Origin: Catenulispora rubra
Lineage (GTDB): Bacteria > Actinomycetota > Actinomycetes > Streptomycetales > Catenulisporaceae
Reading direction: 5' to 3'
DNA: 56,182 nt
Assembly (NCBI RefSeq): GCF_015356825.1
Contig: NZ_JAACYW010000045.1
Location: 1 to 56,182 of the forward strand
The notes under the pieces were generated by a model, which saw only the letters and a list, made by a program, of their open reading frames with translations, made no database searches and was not told where the DNA came from. Shown piece after piece: positions 1 through 8,930 of the stretch. Position numbers and translations under genes: made by a program. Position 1 is the stretch's first letter. Each line of letters begins with the position of its first letter.

Positions 1-23
1 GGCGTGCGGGGTGGGGTTCGGCG

Positions 24-1148
24 TCAGGACAGCTTCGCTTCGGGGGCGAAGGCGGGCAGCTTGTCGAGGCTGCTCCGCACGGCCGCGGCGCCGTACTCGA
101 ACATCTGCCGCTCGTAGGCGTCGACCGCGCCGAGCAGGTCGCGGCGGCCTTCGTCGGCCTCGATCAGGTGACGGCGCAGCAGGTCGGCGTCGCGCAGCGC
201 GGTGTTGGCGCCGTTGCCGCCGGTCGGGGAGGTGGCGTGGATCGCGTCGCCGAGCAGGGTGACCGGGCCGGACGCCCAGCGTGCGCCGGGCTTGACCACG
301 CGGATGGACAGCAGGGTGCTGTTGTCCGGGTCGGCCTGCTCGATCAGTGCGCGCAGCTCCGGGTGCCAGCCCTCCATCCGGGACAGGACGGCGTCCTGCG
401 CGCTCAGGTCCTGCAGGGAGCCGTTCGGCGGCAGGATCATGGCCCAGCGGACGTAGTCGCCGATGTCGGGCAGCGTGACTTCGGGGGCCAGCCGCTCGGC
501 GGCCTCCTTCGGCGGGGTGGGGAACCGCATCGCGCCGAGCAGCAGGCTGACGCCGTCGCCGGCGATCTTCGAGCCGTAGGCCTTGGACAGGCCGGCGAAC
601 TCGTCGGTCAGCGGGGTGCGGCCGATGACGAACCGGACGCCGGTGTCCGTCGGCGTGGTCTGCGGCGTCAGCACCCCGCGGACCGCGGAGGTGACGCCGT
701 CCGCACCGACGAGCAGGTCGGCCGTGGCCGGGTCGCGACGGGCGAACCGGGCCTGGACGGTGCCGTCGGCCTGGACGTCGTAGCCGGTCAGCGCGGCGTC
801 GGTGTGCACGGTGAGGCCGGTCAGCAGCAGGTGCCGCAGCACCTGCCGGTCGACCACGATGCCGGTCCGGCCGGCGCCGAGCCGGCCGATCTCGTTCAGC
901 TGCGGGTCCAGGATCAGCTGCTCGGCGGCGGCGTCCATGACGATCTCGTCCAGCAGCGGGTGCCAGCGCGTCGGCAGGCAGTCGCGCACCGCCTGGAAAC
1001 CGACCGGGTCCAGCACGAGCCGGTAGCCCTGGAACCGGGCGACGATGCCCGGGTCGCGCTCGAACACGGCGGCCTCGATCCCGGCGCCGCGCAGACCCTG
1101 CGCGAGAGCCAGACCTCCCAGACCGGCTCCGACAATGGAAACTCGCAT
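24..1148 (-). CDS. FAD-dependent monooxygenase
   Basis: The protein (374 aa) is a flavoprotein hydroxylase of the PHBH/UbiH-like class. The N-terminus carries the dinucleotide-binding motif GAGLGGLALAQGL, followed by the ribose-contacting acidic residue in VFERD. The C-terminal third has the second FAD motif LLGDAIHATSPTGGNGANTA. The length is normal for a soluble NAD(P)H-dependent aromatic or antibiotic hydroxylase, but the substrate cannot be read from the sequence. The ATG at 1148 is preferred over the adjacent GTG at 1151 because GGAGG lies 6 bases upstream of it. Inverted repeats at 1171-1225 sit just before the gene and look like TetR-type operators, and a TetR gene lies directly upstream on the same strand. 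This is a common arrangement for inducible monooxygenases. Confidence 0.9.
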   Translation of the reverse strand: MRVSIVGAGLGGLALAQGLRGAGIEAAVFERDPGIVARFQGYRLVLDPVGFQAVRDCLPTRWHPLLDEIVMDAAAEQLILDPQLNEIGRLGAGRTGIVVDRQVLRHLLLTGLTVHTDAALTGYDVQADGTVQARFARRDPATADLLVGADGVTSAVRGVLTPQTTPTDTGVRFVIGRTPLTDEFAGLSKAYGSKIAGDGVSLLLGAMRFPTPPKEAAERLAPEVTLPDIGDYVRWAMILPPNGSLQDLSAQDAVLSRMEGWHPELRALIEQADPDNSTLLSIRVVKPGARWASGPVTLLGDAIHATSPTGGNGANTALRDADLLRRHLIEADEGRRDLLGAVDAYERQMFEYGAAAVRSSLDKLPAFAPEAKLS

Positions 1149-1170
1149 CACACACCTCCGGATGACCTGC

Positions 1171-1225
1171 GAACGAACTTAGTTCGTTCTGACGATCTAA
1201 GTTCTACTCGGCGAACTTAGTTCGT
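1171..1225. promoter_or_regulatory. Palindromic operators upstream of the FAD monooxygenase
   Basis: A perfect dyad with arms GAACGAAC and GTTCGTTC around TTA covers 1171-1189. A second dyad with the same core, GAACTTAGTTC, covers 1213-1223. Part of the motif, CTAAGTTC, also occurs at 1196-1203. Repeated dyads of this length in front of a gene are typical TetR-family operators. The TetR encoded at 1273-1971 is the obvious candidate, by inference only. Confidence 0.6.
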
Positions 1226-1272
1226 GTCAACTCGTGGTGGTCGGCGGCTCGGCCGCGAAGGCCTCCCGGCGG

Positions 1273-1971
1273 TCACCCCAGTTTCGTGGCACCCGCCGCC
1301 GCGGCCCGGATCTCGGCCGGACCGAGTCCGGCCGTCCGCAGCGTCGCTTCCGCCACGACGGCCGGTTCGATCTCGACCGCCGGCTCCGCCGAGGTGCCGC
1401 CCCAGCGCCGCAGGGGGATGACCACCTCCACGACCTGGATCAGCAGTGCTCCCAGCACCGTCGCCGGTACCGCGTCCGAGCCGGCGACCAGTTGCCCGGC
1501 CTTGCCGCCGAGTCGGCCGTAGATCTCCTGCAGTTCGTGTCGCAGGGCGCGGAAGTCGTCGAAGCGCTCGTCGCGTACCTCAGGGATCAGATACAGGCTG
1601 CCGATGTTGTGCGGGGCGCGCGCCAGCAGCTCGGTGTCTGTCGCGGCCAGGGTGTACAGCGCCGCTGCTGCGGCCGCCGGGTCGGAGCCTGCCTGTTCCT
1701 CCAAGCGGCGTGCGAGTTCGGCGCTGGGGCGCACCGAGCGGTCCAGCAGTTCGGCGAGGATGTCGTCCTTGCCTGCGAAGTGGTAGTACAGCGACGCCTG
1801 GCGGATGCCTACCGCGTCGGCGATGGCGCGAGTCGAGGTGCTGCCGACGCCCTGCTCCACGAACAGCCCGGCGGCGGCGAGCAGGATCTGTTCGCGCGGC
1901 GGCAGCTGCGGGGCGGTGTCCGGGACCGCGCGGGGTCGGCCCGCGCGTGACGTCTTCTCCACGATGGTCAT
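1273..1971 (-). CDS. TetR/AcrR-family regulator, last gene of the carboxylase operon
   Basis: The product (232 aa) has a TetR N-terminal helix-turn-helix: REQILLAAAGLFVEQG, then TSTRAIADAVGIRQASLYYHF, then the AGKDDILAELL helix. The C-terminal ligand domain is not diagnostic. The ATG at 1971 overlaps the allophanate hydrolase stop in the form ATGA, which fixes the start and implies translational coupling with the operon. The reading frame stays open far upstream, but that extension only shadows the amidase gene. Likely targets are its own operon (a perfect palindrome lies in front of the permease at 10595) or the FAD monooxygenase downstream (palindromes at 1171-1225). The two palindromes differ in sequence, so at most one is probably its site. 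Confidence 0.9.
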   Translation of the reverse strand: MTIVEKTSRAGRPRAVPDTAPQLPPREQILLAAAGLFVEQGVGSTSTRAIADAVGIRQASLYYHFAGKDDILAELLDRSVRPSAELARRLEEQAGSDPAAAAAALYTLAATDTELLARAPHNIGSLYLIPEVRDERFDDFRALRHELQEIYGRLGGKAGQLVAGSDAVPATVLGALLIQVVEVVIPLRRWGGTSAEPAVEIEPAVVAEATLRTAGLGPAEIRAAAAGATKLG

Positions 1972-3713
1972 TCTCGCGCCTGGCCCAGATGAGCGCGCCA
2001 GCCGCCGGCCGCGGTGATGTCCTCCGCGTCGTCGAGTGCTGCCGGTTCGCACAGGAAACCGGGCACCGTGCGGCCGTCGGCCAGCGCTACCGGGCCGATC
2101 GCCATCGGGGGTGGCAGGGTTGCGACGAGTTGGGCGAATCCGGCGGCGGGCAGCTTCCACAACTCGCCTTCGATAGACGCGCCCTGTGCGGTGCCGGTGC
2201 CGGTGTTGGCGTTGGTGTTGGCGCCGGTCCGGACCAGGCCGGGCTTGGCCGGGACGGTCCTCAGCGCGAAAAGCCGGTACTCCGGCGCGGTGCGCACGTC
2301 TTCGGCGAACGCGCCGCCGAGCCCGACCAGCTGCCGGTTCAGCGGCTGGCCGCGCAGGTGCGCCCCGAAGACCGCGACGTGGACCGGCGGCGCGGCGAAA
2401 CGTGCGGCGAGTTCGGCCAGGGCCGCGTCGGAGTGCGGCGCGCCGGTGACCATGACGCCGAACGGCAGCCCGTCGACGAGCCCCGCCGGGACCGCGAGCG
2501 CCGCGAGGCCGAACAGGTTCGCGAAGTTCGTGTACCGGCCCAGGCGGCTGTTCACACCGACCGGATCGGCGGCGACCTCGGCGAGTGTGGGGTGGCCGGT
2601 GGTGGTCGGGGTGAGCAGGGCGTCGCAGGTGTCGAAGACGGCCAGCCCCTCGGCGCCGAGCTGCTCCAGGCGCTCGCGGTCGCGGAACAGTTCGGCGGCG
2701 GTCGGGGCGGCACCGGCCAGGATGATGGCCGCGACCGTCGGGTCCAGGTCGGCGTCCGGATGCTTCTCGATGAACTCGCCGACGGCCGCGTAGCGCTCGG
2801 CGACGAAGGCGCCGCCGTACAACAGGGCCGCGGCCGCCAGAAGTGGAGAGATGTCCACTTCGACGATCTCGACGCCGCACGCGCGCAGCCGGGCGACCGC
2901 CGCCGCGAACGCCTCCGACCAGCCCTCGGCCAGGCCGGTCAGCTGCGCCGCGACCGGGACGGCGACCCGCGGACGCGCCGGCAGCGCCGGCAACACCGGA
3001 GCCGGGTCACCCATCAGCTCGGCGACGGTGCGCGCGAGGGCGAGTTCGGGGGCGAACACCGTCACGCAATCCACCGAACGGCACGCGGGGACCACGCCGG
3101 TCGTCGGCACCGAACCCACAGTCGGCTTGACCCCGACGATGCCCTGAAACGCGGCGGGCACTCGGCCGGAACCGGCGGTATCGGTCCCGAGGGCGAAGTC
3201 GACCTCGCCGAGCGCCACCGCCACGGCCGACCCCGACGACGAGCCGCCGGAGATCCGCGCCGGATCCCAGGCGTTGCGGACGGGGCCGAAAGGGCTGCGG
3301 GTGCCGACCAGTCCGGTCGCGAACTGGTCGAGATTGGTCTTGCCGATGACGATCGCACCGGCGGCACGCAGGCGCGCGACGCAGGTGGCGTCCCGGTCCG
3401 GCCGGTAGGAGTACGCGGCACAGCCGGCGGTCGTGGCCAAGCCCAGGACGTCGATGTTGTCCTTGACGGCGAACACCAGCCCTGCCAACGGCAAACGCTC
3501 TCCGGCGGCAACCCGCTCATCGATCGCCTCCGCCTCGGCCAGGACCTCCGGCTCCGGACGCACGCTGATCCAGACCTCCGGCCGGTCGGCCTCCCGGATC
3601 CGGGCAAACGCAGCGCGCACCCGCGAAACAGCACCGTCCGCGCCGCACCGCAAAGCACTATGCGAAACGGCACTCTGCGAACCAACAGCACTCTGCGAAC
3701 CCAAGGAACTCAA
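1968..3713 (-). CDS. atzF: Allophanate hydrolase (AtzF-like)
   Basis: This 581-aa protein would hydrolyse allophanate to ammonia and CO2, the last step of ATP-dependent urea or guanidine degradation. The N-terminal two thirds form an amidase-signature domain: catalytic Lys84 in AVKDNID, the GGSSSGSA loop around residue 159, and nucleophile Ser182 in GTDTAGSGRVPA. The C-terminal part has the allophanate hydrolase C domain with GAHLRGQPLNRQL. The TTG start overlaps the carboxylase stop (TTGA); a GTG at 3620 is an alternative giving a shorter N-terminus. The first 30 residues are low-complexity (repeats of SQSAV), from a short DNA repeat at the junction. A Thr/Asn/Gly-rich linker from about 2190 to 2225 is also repeat-derived. 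Enzymes of this family are about 600 aa, so the protein is essentially full length. Confidence 0.92.
   Translation of the reverse strand: MSSLGSQSAVGSQSAVSHSALRCGADGAVSRVRAAFARIREADRPEVWISVRPEPEVLAEAEAIDERVAAGERLPLAGLVFAVKDNIDVLGLATTAGCAAYSYRPDRDATCVARLRAAGAIVIGKTNLDQFATGLVGTRSPFGPVRNAWDPARISGGSSSGSAVAVALGEVDFALGTDTAGSGRVPAAFQGIVGVKPTVGSVPTTGVVPACRSVDCVTVFAPELALARTVAELMGDPAPVLPALPARPRVAVPVAAQLTGLAEGWSEAFAAAVARLRACGVEIVEVDISPLLAAAALLYGGAFVAERYAAVGEFIEKHPDADLDPTVAAIILAGAAPTAAELFRDRERLEQLGAEGLAVFDTCDALLTPTTTGHPTLAEVAADPVGVNSRLGRYTNFANLFGLAALAVPAGLVDGLPFGVMVTGAPHSDAALAELAARFAAPPVHVAVFGAHLRGQPLNRQLVGLGGAFAEDVRTAPEYRLFALRTVPAKPGLVRTGANTNANTGTGTAQGASIEGELWKLPAAGFAQLVATLPPPMAIGPVALADGRTVPGFLCEPAALDDAEDITAAGGWRAHLGQARE
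3653..3702. repeat. Short direct repeats at the carboxylase/allophanate hydrolase junction
   Basis: Three imperfect copies built on GCACTCTGCGAAC (first copy with TATGCGAAA) lie in tandem just after the carboxylase stop. They encode the SQSAV-like repeats at the allophanate hydrolase N-terminus. Confidence 0.65.
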
Positions 3714-6700
3714 GCCCCCACCCCGATCGACACCAGCGCCTGCCCCGCAGCGACCTGTTCCCCAGGCCGGGTGTACACATCCAACACCCGCCCCGCGCAC
3801 GGCGCCGTCACCACCGACTCCATCTTCATCGCCTCCACCGCCGCGATCCGCTGTCCGGCGGCGACGACCGAACCCGGCTCGACGTGCAGCTGCCACACCG
3901 TCGACAGGAACGGCGCGGCCACGACGACCGCCCCGTCCGGCACCGCGAACCCCGACTGGTCCGGCGCGGTCGCGGCGACCGGCTCGGTCTGCCGGTCGAA
4001 CTCTCCCGAGGCGTGCCAGCGCTGCTTCTCCGCGTCGAACGCAGCACTCTGCTGCGCCCGGAACGCGGCGATCGATTCCGCCTCCCGCGCCAGGAACCGC
4101 TCGTACTCGGCGATCGAGAACGTCCCCTCGACCGTCTCGAAGTCGCCGCGGCCCGCGTCGGTTTCGGCGCGCAGCTCCAGCAGCTCCTCGGCCGACACCG
4201 GATACCACTCGATCCGGTCGAAGAACCGCAGGGCCCAGGGATGCTCGCGGAACAACCCGCCGCGGCGGAAGCGGTTCCAGACCTGCACGGTCCGCCCCAC
4301 GAACTGGTACCCGCCGGGCCCCTCCATCCCGTAGACGCACAGATAAGCCCCGCCGATCCCGACCGAGTTCTCGGCGGTCCAGGTGCGGGCCGGGTTGTAC
4401 TTCGTCGTCACCAGCCGGTGCCGCGGGTCCAGCGGGGTCGCGACCGGAGCTCCCAGATAGACGTCGCCGAGCCCGAGCACCAGGTACGAGGCGTCGTAAA
4501 CGATCCGCTGCACGTCCTCGACCGACTCCAGGCCGTTGATCCGCCGGATGAACTCGATGTTCCACGGCGTCCACGGCGCGTCGTCGCGCACCCCGGCCAT
4601 GTAGCGCTCGATCGCGACCCGCGTGGCCGGGTCGTCCCAGGACAGCGGCAGCCGCACCGTCCGTGACGGCACCACCAGCTCCGAGGTAGGCGGGATCGTC
4701 GCCTCCAGCTCGCGCAGCAGCGCCGCCATGTCGGTCGCGCGCAGGGTCCGCGAGTCGGTGTGGACCTGCAGGGACCTGATGCCCGGCGTCACGTCCAGAA
4801 CGCCGCGCGGCGCGTGTGCGGCCAGCGCTTCTTGCAGGGCGTGGACGCGCATCCGCAGCCCGATGTCGAGCGTCATCGGCCCGTACTCGACCAGCACGTT
4901 GCCGTCCCCGTCGCGCCGGTAGGTCACCTCCGGGCGGTCGTCCTGCGCCGGCAGCCGGCCCAGCACGCCGTCGTCTCCGTCGCCGCCGCGCAGCAGCACC
5001 GTGTGGCACGCGCGGTCGTCGGTGAGCAGCGCCGCGTCGGCCTCCCGCACCGGGACGAACCGCACGGTGTCGCCGGGCCGCAGCTGCCCGAGCTTCCACA
5101 GGTCGCCGCCGGCCACCACCGCCGGACACACGAAGCCGCCGAGCGAGGGCCCGTCCGGCCCGAGGATGATCGGGGTGTCGCCGGTGAAGTCCAGGGCGCC
5201 GACGGCGTAGGGCGTGTCGTGGATGTTCGACGGATGCAGCCCGGCCTCGCCGCCGTCCTGCCGGGCCCACGCGGGGCGGGGCCCCAGCAGCCGCACGCCG
5301 GTCCGCGCCGAGTTGTGGTGCACGGTGTAGCAGGACGCGTACAAGGTCTCGATGTCCGCGCGGGTGAAGAACTCCGGCGCCGCGTGCGGGCCCTCGGTGA
5401 CGGCGATCTCCCAGGCGTCGGTGAACGCCGGGCGCCGGTGCGCCGGGGTCGGCGGCCCGACCCGCGTCAGCCGCTCGCCGGGAGGGAACGCCGGATGCGG
5501 GTGGTCGGAGTCCGGCGATCCGGGGCGCAGCACGTCACCGGTGACCAGGGCCCGGCCGCCGTGGCCGCCGAACCCGCCGAGCGTGAAGGTCGAGGCGCTG
5601 TCCAGGTGGCGCGGCACGTCGAAACCGCCGCGCACGGCCACGTAGACCCGCAGCCCGGGACCCGCGACCGCGCCGACCGCCAGCTCCGACCCGGCCGCGA
5701 CCTCGACCGGCTCCCACATCGGGATCGGCGCGCCGTCCAGCAGGACCTCGCACGGCGCGCCGGTGACGGCGACGATCGTCGCCGCCGAGAAGAGCAGCGT
5801 CGGCCCCGAGGCGGTGGCCTCCAGCGCCGGCGCCCCGGCCGGGTTGCCGACCGCCAGGTTGGCCTCGGCGAAGGACACCGCGTCGAAGGGCCCGCTCGGC
5901 GGGACCCCGACCGACCACAGCCCGATGCGGCCCGGCAGGTCCTGGACCGTCGTCTGCAACCCCGGCACCAGCACGTCCACGCGCGGATCGGGATCGCCGA
6001 CGCGTCCCTCCTCGGCCAGTGTGGAGGTCGAATGCGTCACCGAGCGCAGTGCCGCGTCGTCGGTCAGGGCCCTGAGAAGCCCGAGGTTCGTGACGATCCC
6101 GTCCACGCGGCAGCCCTGGAGCCCTTCGCGCAGCACATCGAGCGCGTCGTCGCGGGACGGGCCTGACGCGATCACCTTGGCGAGCATCGGATCGTAGTGC
6201 CCTGAGACCTCCATCCCGGTCTCCAGCCAGCCGTCCACCCGCACCCCGGCCAGCGGCGGCGTGCCCTGGCCGGGGAACAGCACCGCGGTGACCAGCCCGG
6301 AGCTCGGCTGCCCGCCACGCCCCGGGTCCTCGGCGTAGACGCGGGCCTCGACGGCGTGGCCGCGCGGCTCGTGCGGGCCGAAGACGGCGTCGCCGAGCCC
6401 TGCGTCACCATCGAGCCCTGAGTCATCGTCGAGCCCGGCCGCGCCGTCGCGCGCAAGGCGCAGCATCAGGGCCACCAGATCGACCCCGAACACCTCCTCG
6501 GTGACCGGGTGCTCGACCTGCAGCCGGGTGTTGACCTCCAGGAACGAGGCCTCGGCCCGGACCGGGTCGTAGACGAACTCCACGGTTCCGGCCGACCGGT
6601 ATCCGACGCCGGCCAGCAGGGTCCGTGCCGACTCGTGAAGCAGTGCCCGCATATGGTCCGGCAGCCCCGGCGCGGGTGCCTCCTCGATCACCTTCTGGTG

Positions 6701-7405
6701 CCGGCGCTGGAGCGAGCAGTCGCGGTCGCCGAACACCGCGACCCGGCCGGCGCCGTCGCCGAACAGCTGCACCTCGACGTGCCGCGCCGGCCGGACCAGC
6801 CGCTCCAGGAACACGCCGCCCTCCCCGAAGTTCGCGCCGGCCAAGCGACTGACCCGGTCGAACGCCTCGCGCACCTCCTCGGCCGTGGCGCACGCCGCCA
6901 TGCCGATCCCGCCGCCGCCCGCGGTCGCCTTCAGCATCACCGGGAACCCGATCCGCGTTGCTTCGGCGACCGCCTCGTCCGCCGAGGCCAGCAAACCGGA
7001 TCCGGCGAGCATCGGGACGCCGGCGTCCGCCGCGAGGGCGCGCGCCGTGTGCTTGCTGCCGAAGGCCTCGATCTGTTCGGCCGTGGGGCCGACGAAGGCC
7101 AGGCCGGCCTCTTCGACGGCGCGGGCGAACTCCGCGTTCTCAGACAGGAAGCCGTAGCCGGGGTGTACGGCAGCACCATGCTTGACCGCGAGCTCCAGGA
7201 TCGCCTCGGCGCGCAGGTAGCTTTCGCGTGCCGGGCCGGGGCCGATCCGGACGGCCGTGTCGGCCTCGCGGACGTGCGGCGCGGCCCGGTCGGCGTCGGA
7301 GAACACTGCGACGGTCCGGATGCCCAGCTCCCGCGCCGAACGGATCACGCGCCGGGCGATCTCGCCGCGGTTGGCGATCAGGACCGTGTCGAAGCGGGGG
7401 TTCAC
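3710..7405 (-). CDS. Biotin-dependent urea/guanidine carboxylase
   Basis: A 1231-aa single-chain biotin carboxylase. The N-terminal ATP-grasp module starts with VLIANRGEIARRVIRSA and has the glycine-rich loop KATAGGGGIGM, CSLQRRHQKVIEEAPA and EVNTRLQVEHPVTE. The middle holds the KipI/KipA-like carboxyltransferase halves. The C-terminus is a biotinyl domain with Lys near residue 1194 in EAMKMES. Allophanate hydrolase is a separate downstream gene, unlike the fused yeast urea amidolyase. The GTG start overlaps the preceding stop (GTGA) and has a strong AGGAGG 4 bases upstream. In operons that also carry both DUF1989-type associated proteins, this enzyme has been shown to act on guanidine rather than urea, so guanidine carboxylase is the preferred reading; the substrate-deciding residue was not checked. 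Confidence 0.93.
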   Translation of the reverse strand: MNPRFDTVLIANRGEIARRVIRSARELGIRTVAVFSDADRAAPHVREADTAVRIGPGPARESYLRAEAILELAVKHGAAVHPGYGFLSENAEFARAVEEAGLAFVGPTAEQIEAFGSKHTARALAADAGVPMLAGSGLLASADEAVAEATRIGFPVMLKATAGGGGIGMAACATAEEVREAFDRVSRLAGANFGEGGVFLERLVRPARHVEVQLFGDGAGRVAVFGDRDCSLQRRHQKVIEEAPAPGLPDHMRALLHESARTLLAGVGYRSAGTVEFVYDPVRAEASFLEVNTRLQVEHPVTEEVFGVDLVALMLRLARDGAAGLDDDSGLDGDAGLGDAVFGPHEPRGHAVEARVYAEDPGRGGQPSSGLVTAVLFPGQGTPPLAGVRVDGWLETGMEVSGHYDPMLAKVIASGPSRDDALDVLREGLQGCRVDGIVTNLGLLRALTDDAALRSVTHSTSTLAEEGRVGDPDPRVDVLVPGLQTTVQDLPGRIGLWSVGVPPSGPFDAVSFAEANLAVGNPAGAPALEATASGPTLLFSAATIVAVTGAPCEVLLDGAPIPMWEPVEVAAGSELAVGAVAGPGLRVYVAVRGGFDVPRHLDSASTFTLGGFGGHGGRALVTGDVLRPGSPDSDHPHPAFPPGERLTRVGPPTPAHRRPAFTDAWEIAVTEGPHAAPEFFTRADIETLYASCYTVHHNSARTGVRLLGPRPAWARQDGGEAGLHPSNIHDTPYAVGALDFTGDTPIILGPDGPSLGGFVCPAVVAGGDLWKLGQLRPGDTVRFVPVREADAALLTDDRACHTVLLRGGDGDDGVLGRLPAQDDRPEVTYRRDGDGNVLVEYGPMTLDIGLRMRVHALQEALAAHAPRGVLDVTPGIRSLQVHTDSRTLRATDMAALLRELEATIPPTSELVVPSRTVRLPLSWDDPATRVAIERYMAGVRDDAPWTPWNIEFIRRINGLESVEDVQRIVYDASYLVLGLGDVYLGAPVATPLDPRHRLVTTKYNPARTWTAENSVGIGGAYLCVYGMEGPGGYQFVGRTVQVWNRFRRGGLFREHPWALRFFDRIEWYPVSAEELLELRAETDAGRGDFETVEGTFSIAEYERFLAREAESIAAFRAQQSAAFDAEKQRWHASGEFDRQTEPVAATAPDQSGFAVPDGAVVVAAPFLSTVWQLHVEPGSVVAAGQRIAAVEAMKMESVVTAPCAGRVLDVYTRPGEQVAAGQALVSIGVGA

Positions 7406-8088
7406 GCGTCCTCCTGAGCGGTCGGCGAGACGTTCTGCGGGGCGGCGTCGGCAGCGGTGACGATCATGCGCAGCGGCGTCGGGTCGAAGGCGTTGCAGGG
7501 GTTGTTCATCTGCGGGCAGTTGGACACGACGACCAGCACGTCGCGCTCGGCGCGCACCGCCACGCGCTTGCCGGGCGCGCTCAGGCCGTCCACGATCCCC
7601 AGCGCCCCGTCGGCCTCGACCGGGACGTTCATGAACCAGTTCAGGTTCGACACCAGGTCCCTGACACCCAGACCCCACTTCGCGCCCTCGAACAGGAAGT
7701 TCTCCCGGCAGGCGTGGTCGGCGGCGGTGTGGTGGCCGTAGCGCAGGGTGTTGGACTCCTTGGAACAGGCCCCGCCGATCGTGTCCTGCCGGTCCACCTC
7801 GTTGCCGACGACGGTCATCAGGGGATTGCCGTGATTGGACCGCAGCACGGTACCGGTGCGGACGTAGGCGTTGCCCGACCAGGTCAGCGTGTCCGGGACG
7901 CTGTAGCGCTCGGCCGGGTCGGCGGCGTCGAACAGCAGGCAGTCGGCGCTCTGGTTGCCGCCGACGTCCACGATCGTCAGCACCTGCCCGGCCGGTACGA
8001 CCGCCGACCACGAGGCGCGCGCCGCGACCCGGTCGTCGCGCACGACGGTGCCGGGGACCAGGGGATGGGACCAGTCCAGGACGGTCAC
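7402..8088 (-). CDS. Urea-carboxylase-associated protein 2-like (carboxyguanidine deiminase subunit)
   Basis: A 228-aa DUF1989-family protein. Family landmarks are NQSADCLLFDA, the TIGGACSKESNTLRYG segment and the C-terminal SNCPQMNNPCNAFDPTPLRM, whose cysteines are the expected metal ligands. Such proteins, formerly called urea amidolyase-associated proteins, work in pairs as carboxyguanidine deiminase, which turns carboxyguanidine into allophanate and ammonia. The GTG start overlaps the stop of the partner gene (GTGA), and its own stop overlaps the carboxylase start. This coupling fits a two-subunit enzyme made in fixed ratio. The assignment as type 2 rests on its shorter length and its place directly before the carboxylase. 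Confidence 0.88.
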   Translation of the reverse strand: MTVLDWSHPLVPGTVVRDDRVAARASWSAVVPAGQVLTIVDVGGNQSADCLLFDAADPAERYSVPDTLTWSGNAYVRTGTVLRSNHGNPLMTVVGNEVDRQDTIGGACSKESNTLRYGHHTAADHACRENFLFEGAKWGLGVRDLVSNLNWFMNVPVEADGALGIVDGLSAPGKRVAVRAERDVLVVVSNCPQMNNPCNAFDPTPLRMIVTAADAAPQNVSPTAQEDA

Positions 8089-8930
8089 GAGCGGGACTCC
8101 CAGTCGTCGATGGTGTTCAGGTACGCGCGGGTGCGTTCGGGGCTGGCGGCGAAGGACGCGTCGCCGGGTCCGGTCGGGGTGCTCCGCCAGGCGTGGATGC
8201 GCAGGGGGCCGACGCGGTAGTCGGGACGCGGGTCCAGGGGATGCGGGACGTTGGCGATCAGGACGATCAGCGGGAGCTCGGCGATCAGGTCGACCGAGGT
8301 GCCGGGGCCTGCGGAACCCTGCCAGGTGAGGGTGCCGTCCTCGGCGACGCGGACGCCTTGGAAGAAGGACAGGGACGGGCCCAGGTCGCGCGGCGTCAGG
8401 CCGTGCTTCGCGGCGGCGAGCGGCAGGAGCGACTGGCCGGACGGCGTCGGTCCCTCGGGGCGGGCGTCGCCGTACTTGGCGAGGTTCCAGGCGTCGGAGC
8501 TGGTGCCGCAGAAGGCGTCGTGGTGCTGCGAGGTGTCGGCGGCGAGGGTGGCCAGGACCCTGCCGTCGCCGGAGAGCAGGGGATGGCCGGGGCCGAGGTA
8601 GGCCTGCCAGGGGATCTTGAGGGTGTCGGCGATGTTGAGGCGTTCGTACGGTGCGTCGGCGCGTAGGAGGAAGACGTTGGCGCAGGCGTCGCCGGTGGGG
8701 TCCTGCAGGCGGATCCGTGTGCCGCGGGCGACGATGCGGTGCGTGTAGGCGGCCGGGGGGACGGTCTCGGCCCAGGTGAGAGCGTGCGGCGCGACGTCGG
8801 CCGGTATGTACGGCGAGGTCGCGGCCGGGATGTAGGGCATGGATTGCGTGGCCGTCGCGGTCGCGGATGCGGCCTGGGAGCGCGCGTCGCTTCGGGCGGC
8901 GGTGATGGTGTCGGTCTGGCGGGTGGTCAT
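8085..8930 (-). CDS. Urea-carboxylase-associated protein 1-like (carboxyguanidine deiminase subunit)
   Basis: A 281-aa DUF1989-family protein, the larger partner of the following gene. Conserved patches include GTRIRLQDPTGDACANVFL, SQHHDAFCGTSSDAWN and a C-terminal IANVPHPLDPRPDY. The ATG overlaps the permease stop (ATGA), which decides the start; the frame is open far upstream only as a shadow of the permease. The first 40 residues are Ala/Thr-rich and probably disordered, from a stretch of short GC-rich repeats. By family it is expected to form the deiminase complex with the product of 7402-8088. Confidence 0.88.
   Translation of the reverse strand: MTTRQTDTITAARSDARSQAASATATATQSMPYIPAATSPYIPADVAPHALTWAETVPPAAYTHRIVARGTRIRLQDPTGDACANVFLLRADAPYERLNIADTLKIPWQAYLGPGHPLLSGDGRVLATLAADTSQHHDAFCGTSSDAWNLAKYGDARPEGPTPSGQSLLPLAAAKHGLTPRDLGPSLSFFQGVRVAEDGTLTWQGSAGPGTSVDLIAELPLIVLIANVPHPLDPRPDYRVGPLRIHAWRSTPTGPGDASFAASPERTRAYLNTIDDWESRS

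Noticed and set aside
1273..2880. A 535-codon frame that would fuse extra sequence to the N-terminus of TetR
   Set aside because: The extension is antisense-like low complexity over the amidase gene. The ATG overlapping the amidase stop gives a normal TetR.
1446..4334. Very long plus-strand open frame (962 codons) opposite the amidase and carboxylase genes
   Set aside because: It is antisense to genes with clear motifs, has Arg/Pro/Gly-rich composition and no family signature: a GC-driven shadow.
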